Positions 63,131 to 64,000 of a DNA stretch of 64,000 nucleotides are shown in pieces. Each line of letters opens with the position of its first letter. Position 1 is the first letter of the stretch. Below the pieces are notes generated by a model. It was not told the origin of the DNA. It saw nothing but the letters and a program-made list of their open reading frames with translations, and ran no database searches. This stretch comes from Lysobacter arvi (GTDB taxonomy: Bacteria; Pseudomonadota; Gammaproteobacteria; Xanthomonadales; Xanthomonadaceae), in NCBI GenBank assembly GCA_031216755.1, contig JARUHG010000002.1:372001-436000 (forward strand), given 5' to 3'. The position numbers were made by a program, and so were the translations under genes.

Positions 63131-63766
63131 ATGGCGGCGAGTCCACGTATGCGCAATGCCCTGACGCTGTTTTCTTCCACCGACTGCGTGCTGTGCCATC
63201 GCGTGCGCCTGGTCCTGGCCGCGAAAGGCGTGACGTACGACCTGGTGCCGGTCGATCCGCAGAACCCGCCGGAAGACCTCGTCGACCTCAACCCGTATCA
63301 CTCGGTCCCGACGCTGGTCGAGCGCGACCTGGTCCTCTACGCGGCCAGCGTCGTCAGCGAATACCTGGACGAACGTTATCCGCATCCTCCGCTGATGCCG
63401 GTGGACCCGCTCTCCCGCGCGCGGCTGCGCCTGGCGATGCTGCGGCTGGAGCACGACTGGGTGCCGCAGGTGCAGGCCATCCAGCTGGGCAACAAGGCCC
63501 AGGCCGAAGCCGGCCGCAAGCGCCTCAAGGAACTGCTGACCGCGTCGGTGCCGCTGTTCAAGGCGAGCAAGTTCTTCCTGAACCCCGAAATGAGCCTGGC
63601 CGATTGCGCGATGGCGCCGATCATCTGGCGCCTGGACGCCCTCGGCGTTCCGCTGCCCAAGGACGGGAAGGCCATCGAGGACTACGGCAACCGCATCTTC
63701 CGCAACCCCGGGTTCACCCGCAGCCTGACCGAGCAGGAACGCAAGCTGCGCGAGCTGCCCGCCTGA
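63131..63766 (+). CDS. sspA: Stringent starvation protein A (GST-fold)
   Basis: A 211-residue SspA. The thioredoxin-like N-terminal domain starts MRNALTLFSSTDCVLCHRVRLVLAAKG; the helical C-terminal domain includes LTASVPLFKASKFFLNPEMSLADC. SspA binds RNA polymerase and affects stationary-phase and stress gene expression. The start at 63131 is chosen because GGAGAGG lies about 6 bases upstream; longer frames upstream are Gly/Arg-rich. sspB follows, as in most gammaproteobacteria, but with a terminator between. Confidence 0.93.
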   Translation: MAASPRMRNALTLFSSTDCVLCHRVRLVLAAKGVTYDLVPVDPQNPPEDLVDLNPYHSVPTLVERDLVLYAASVVSEYLDERYPHPPLMPVDPLSRARLRLAMLRLEHDWVPQVQAIQLGNKAQAEAGRKRLKELLTASVPLFKASKFFLNPEMSLADCAMAPIIWRLDALGVPLPKDGKAIEDYGNRIFRNPGFTRSLTEQERKLRELPA

Positions 63767-63785
63767 GGAAGGCGCGCGGAACAGC

Positions 63786-63813
63786 GAGCGGGCCTTCGGG
63801 CCCGTTCTCGTTT
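63786..63813 (+). terminator. Terminator after sspA
   Basis: GAGCGGGCC (63786-63794) pairs with GGCCCGTTC (63799-63807), one G-T wobble, around a TTCG loop, and is followed by TCGTTT. A good intrinsic terminator between sspA and sspB. Confidence 0.8.
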
Positions 63814-63884
63814 GTGGCCGATGTACGGCGATCGACGGTCGCTGCGTGTAACCGTCGGCGAGCTCGCGGCGCTACACTCCCGCC

Positions 63885-64000
63885 ATGAGTCAGGAAAGCA
63901 ATTCTCCGATGACCAGCCACCGTCCGTACCTGTTGCGGGCGCTGTACGAGTGGATCGCCGACAACGGCATGACACCGCACCTGCTGGTCGATGCCACGCG
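63885..64000 (+). CDS. sspB: ClpXP specificity-enhancing factor SspB (5' part only)
   Basis: The first 38 codons of SspB; the gene runs off the window end. After a short polar lead, TSHRPYLLRALYEWIADNG and TPHLLVDA match the family N-terminus. SspB delivers ssrA-tagged proteins to ClpXP. The start may be ATG 63885 or ATG 63909 (MTSHRPYLL). TACACT at 63873-63878 could be a -10 box very close to the first ATG. Confidence 0.9.
   Translation, partial: MSQESNSPMTSHRPYLLRALYEWIADNGMTPHLLVDAT

Noticed and set aside
63873..63890. Leaderless sspB transcript from TACACT at 63873
   Set aside because: No -35 element at the right distance, and a second start codon at 63909 makes the inference weak.
1..64000. 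tRNA, rRNA, CRISPR, insertion sequences, prophage genes
   Set aside because: I looked for cloverleaf T-arms, regular spacer arrays and transposase motifs and found none that hold up by eye.

Overview
The window is high-GC, gene-dense bacterial chromosome. Its gene content points to a gammaproteobacterium of the Xanthomonadaceae/Lysobacteraceae (Lysobacter- or Luteimonas-like). The strongest indicators are a fused aspartokinase/diaminopimelate decarboxylase directly followed by MurL and MurD2 (a peptidoglycan route described in Xanthomonas), the petABC-sspA-sspB order, and REP-like palindromes. I see no tRNA, rRNA, CRISPR array, prophage or insertion sequence. This assignment rests on family knowledge and gene order, not on a database search.

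Layout. 0-12.8 kb holds mixed housekeeping and accessory genes: a 3-hydroxybutyrate dehydrogenase-like SDR, a DUF5916 outer-membrane-type protein, a PIN-domain protein, two lipoproteins, a LysE exporter, a DUF2272 protein, an EF-G paralogue, an OsmC protein, an alpha/beta hydrolase, a glycine-zipper protein and a PhzF-like protein. 12.9-18.3 kb is a tightly overlapping lysC-lysA / murL / murD2 operon, which supplies DAP/lysine and D-Glu-containing peptidoglycan precursor. 18.3-20.8 kb has a polyprenyl diphosphate synthase, two small proteins and ssb. 20.8-24.2 kb is the rmlBACD operon for dTDP-L-rhamnose. 24.3-31.2 kb has two exported S9 peptidases flanking an OPT peptide transporter; the gap between the first peptidase and the transporter contains a 21-bp tandem repeat array.

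31.3-39.1 kb is the accessory highlight: an orphan type VI secretion island of seven genes in which every neighbouring pair overlaps. It runs vgrG, DUF4123 adaptor, a membrane protein with two DUF3304-like domains, three DUF3304-like lipoproteins, and a DUF2235 (Tle1-type) phospholipase effector. The second and third lipoprotein genes begin with near-copies of the first 31 codons of the effector gene, a footprint of tandem duplication across the immunity/effector junction.

39.2-49.1 kb contains a DUF819 permease, a membrane protein, cstA-ybdD, corA, and a ybeZ(phoH)-ybeY-corC-DUF4105 cluster. 49.2-53.0 kb is a TetR-HlyD-ABC-permease efflux operon with a palindromic AT-rich operator candidate. 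53-60 kb has an amidohydrolase, an ABC-F protein, miaB and a tandem pair of lytic transglycosylases. 60.2-64 kb carries petABC (cytochrome bc1), sspA and the start of sspB, which runs off the window. Several clean intrinsic terminators (after the second S9 peptidase, petC and sspA, and a bidirectional one before ybdD) mark transcription-unit boundaries.
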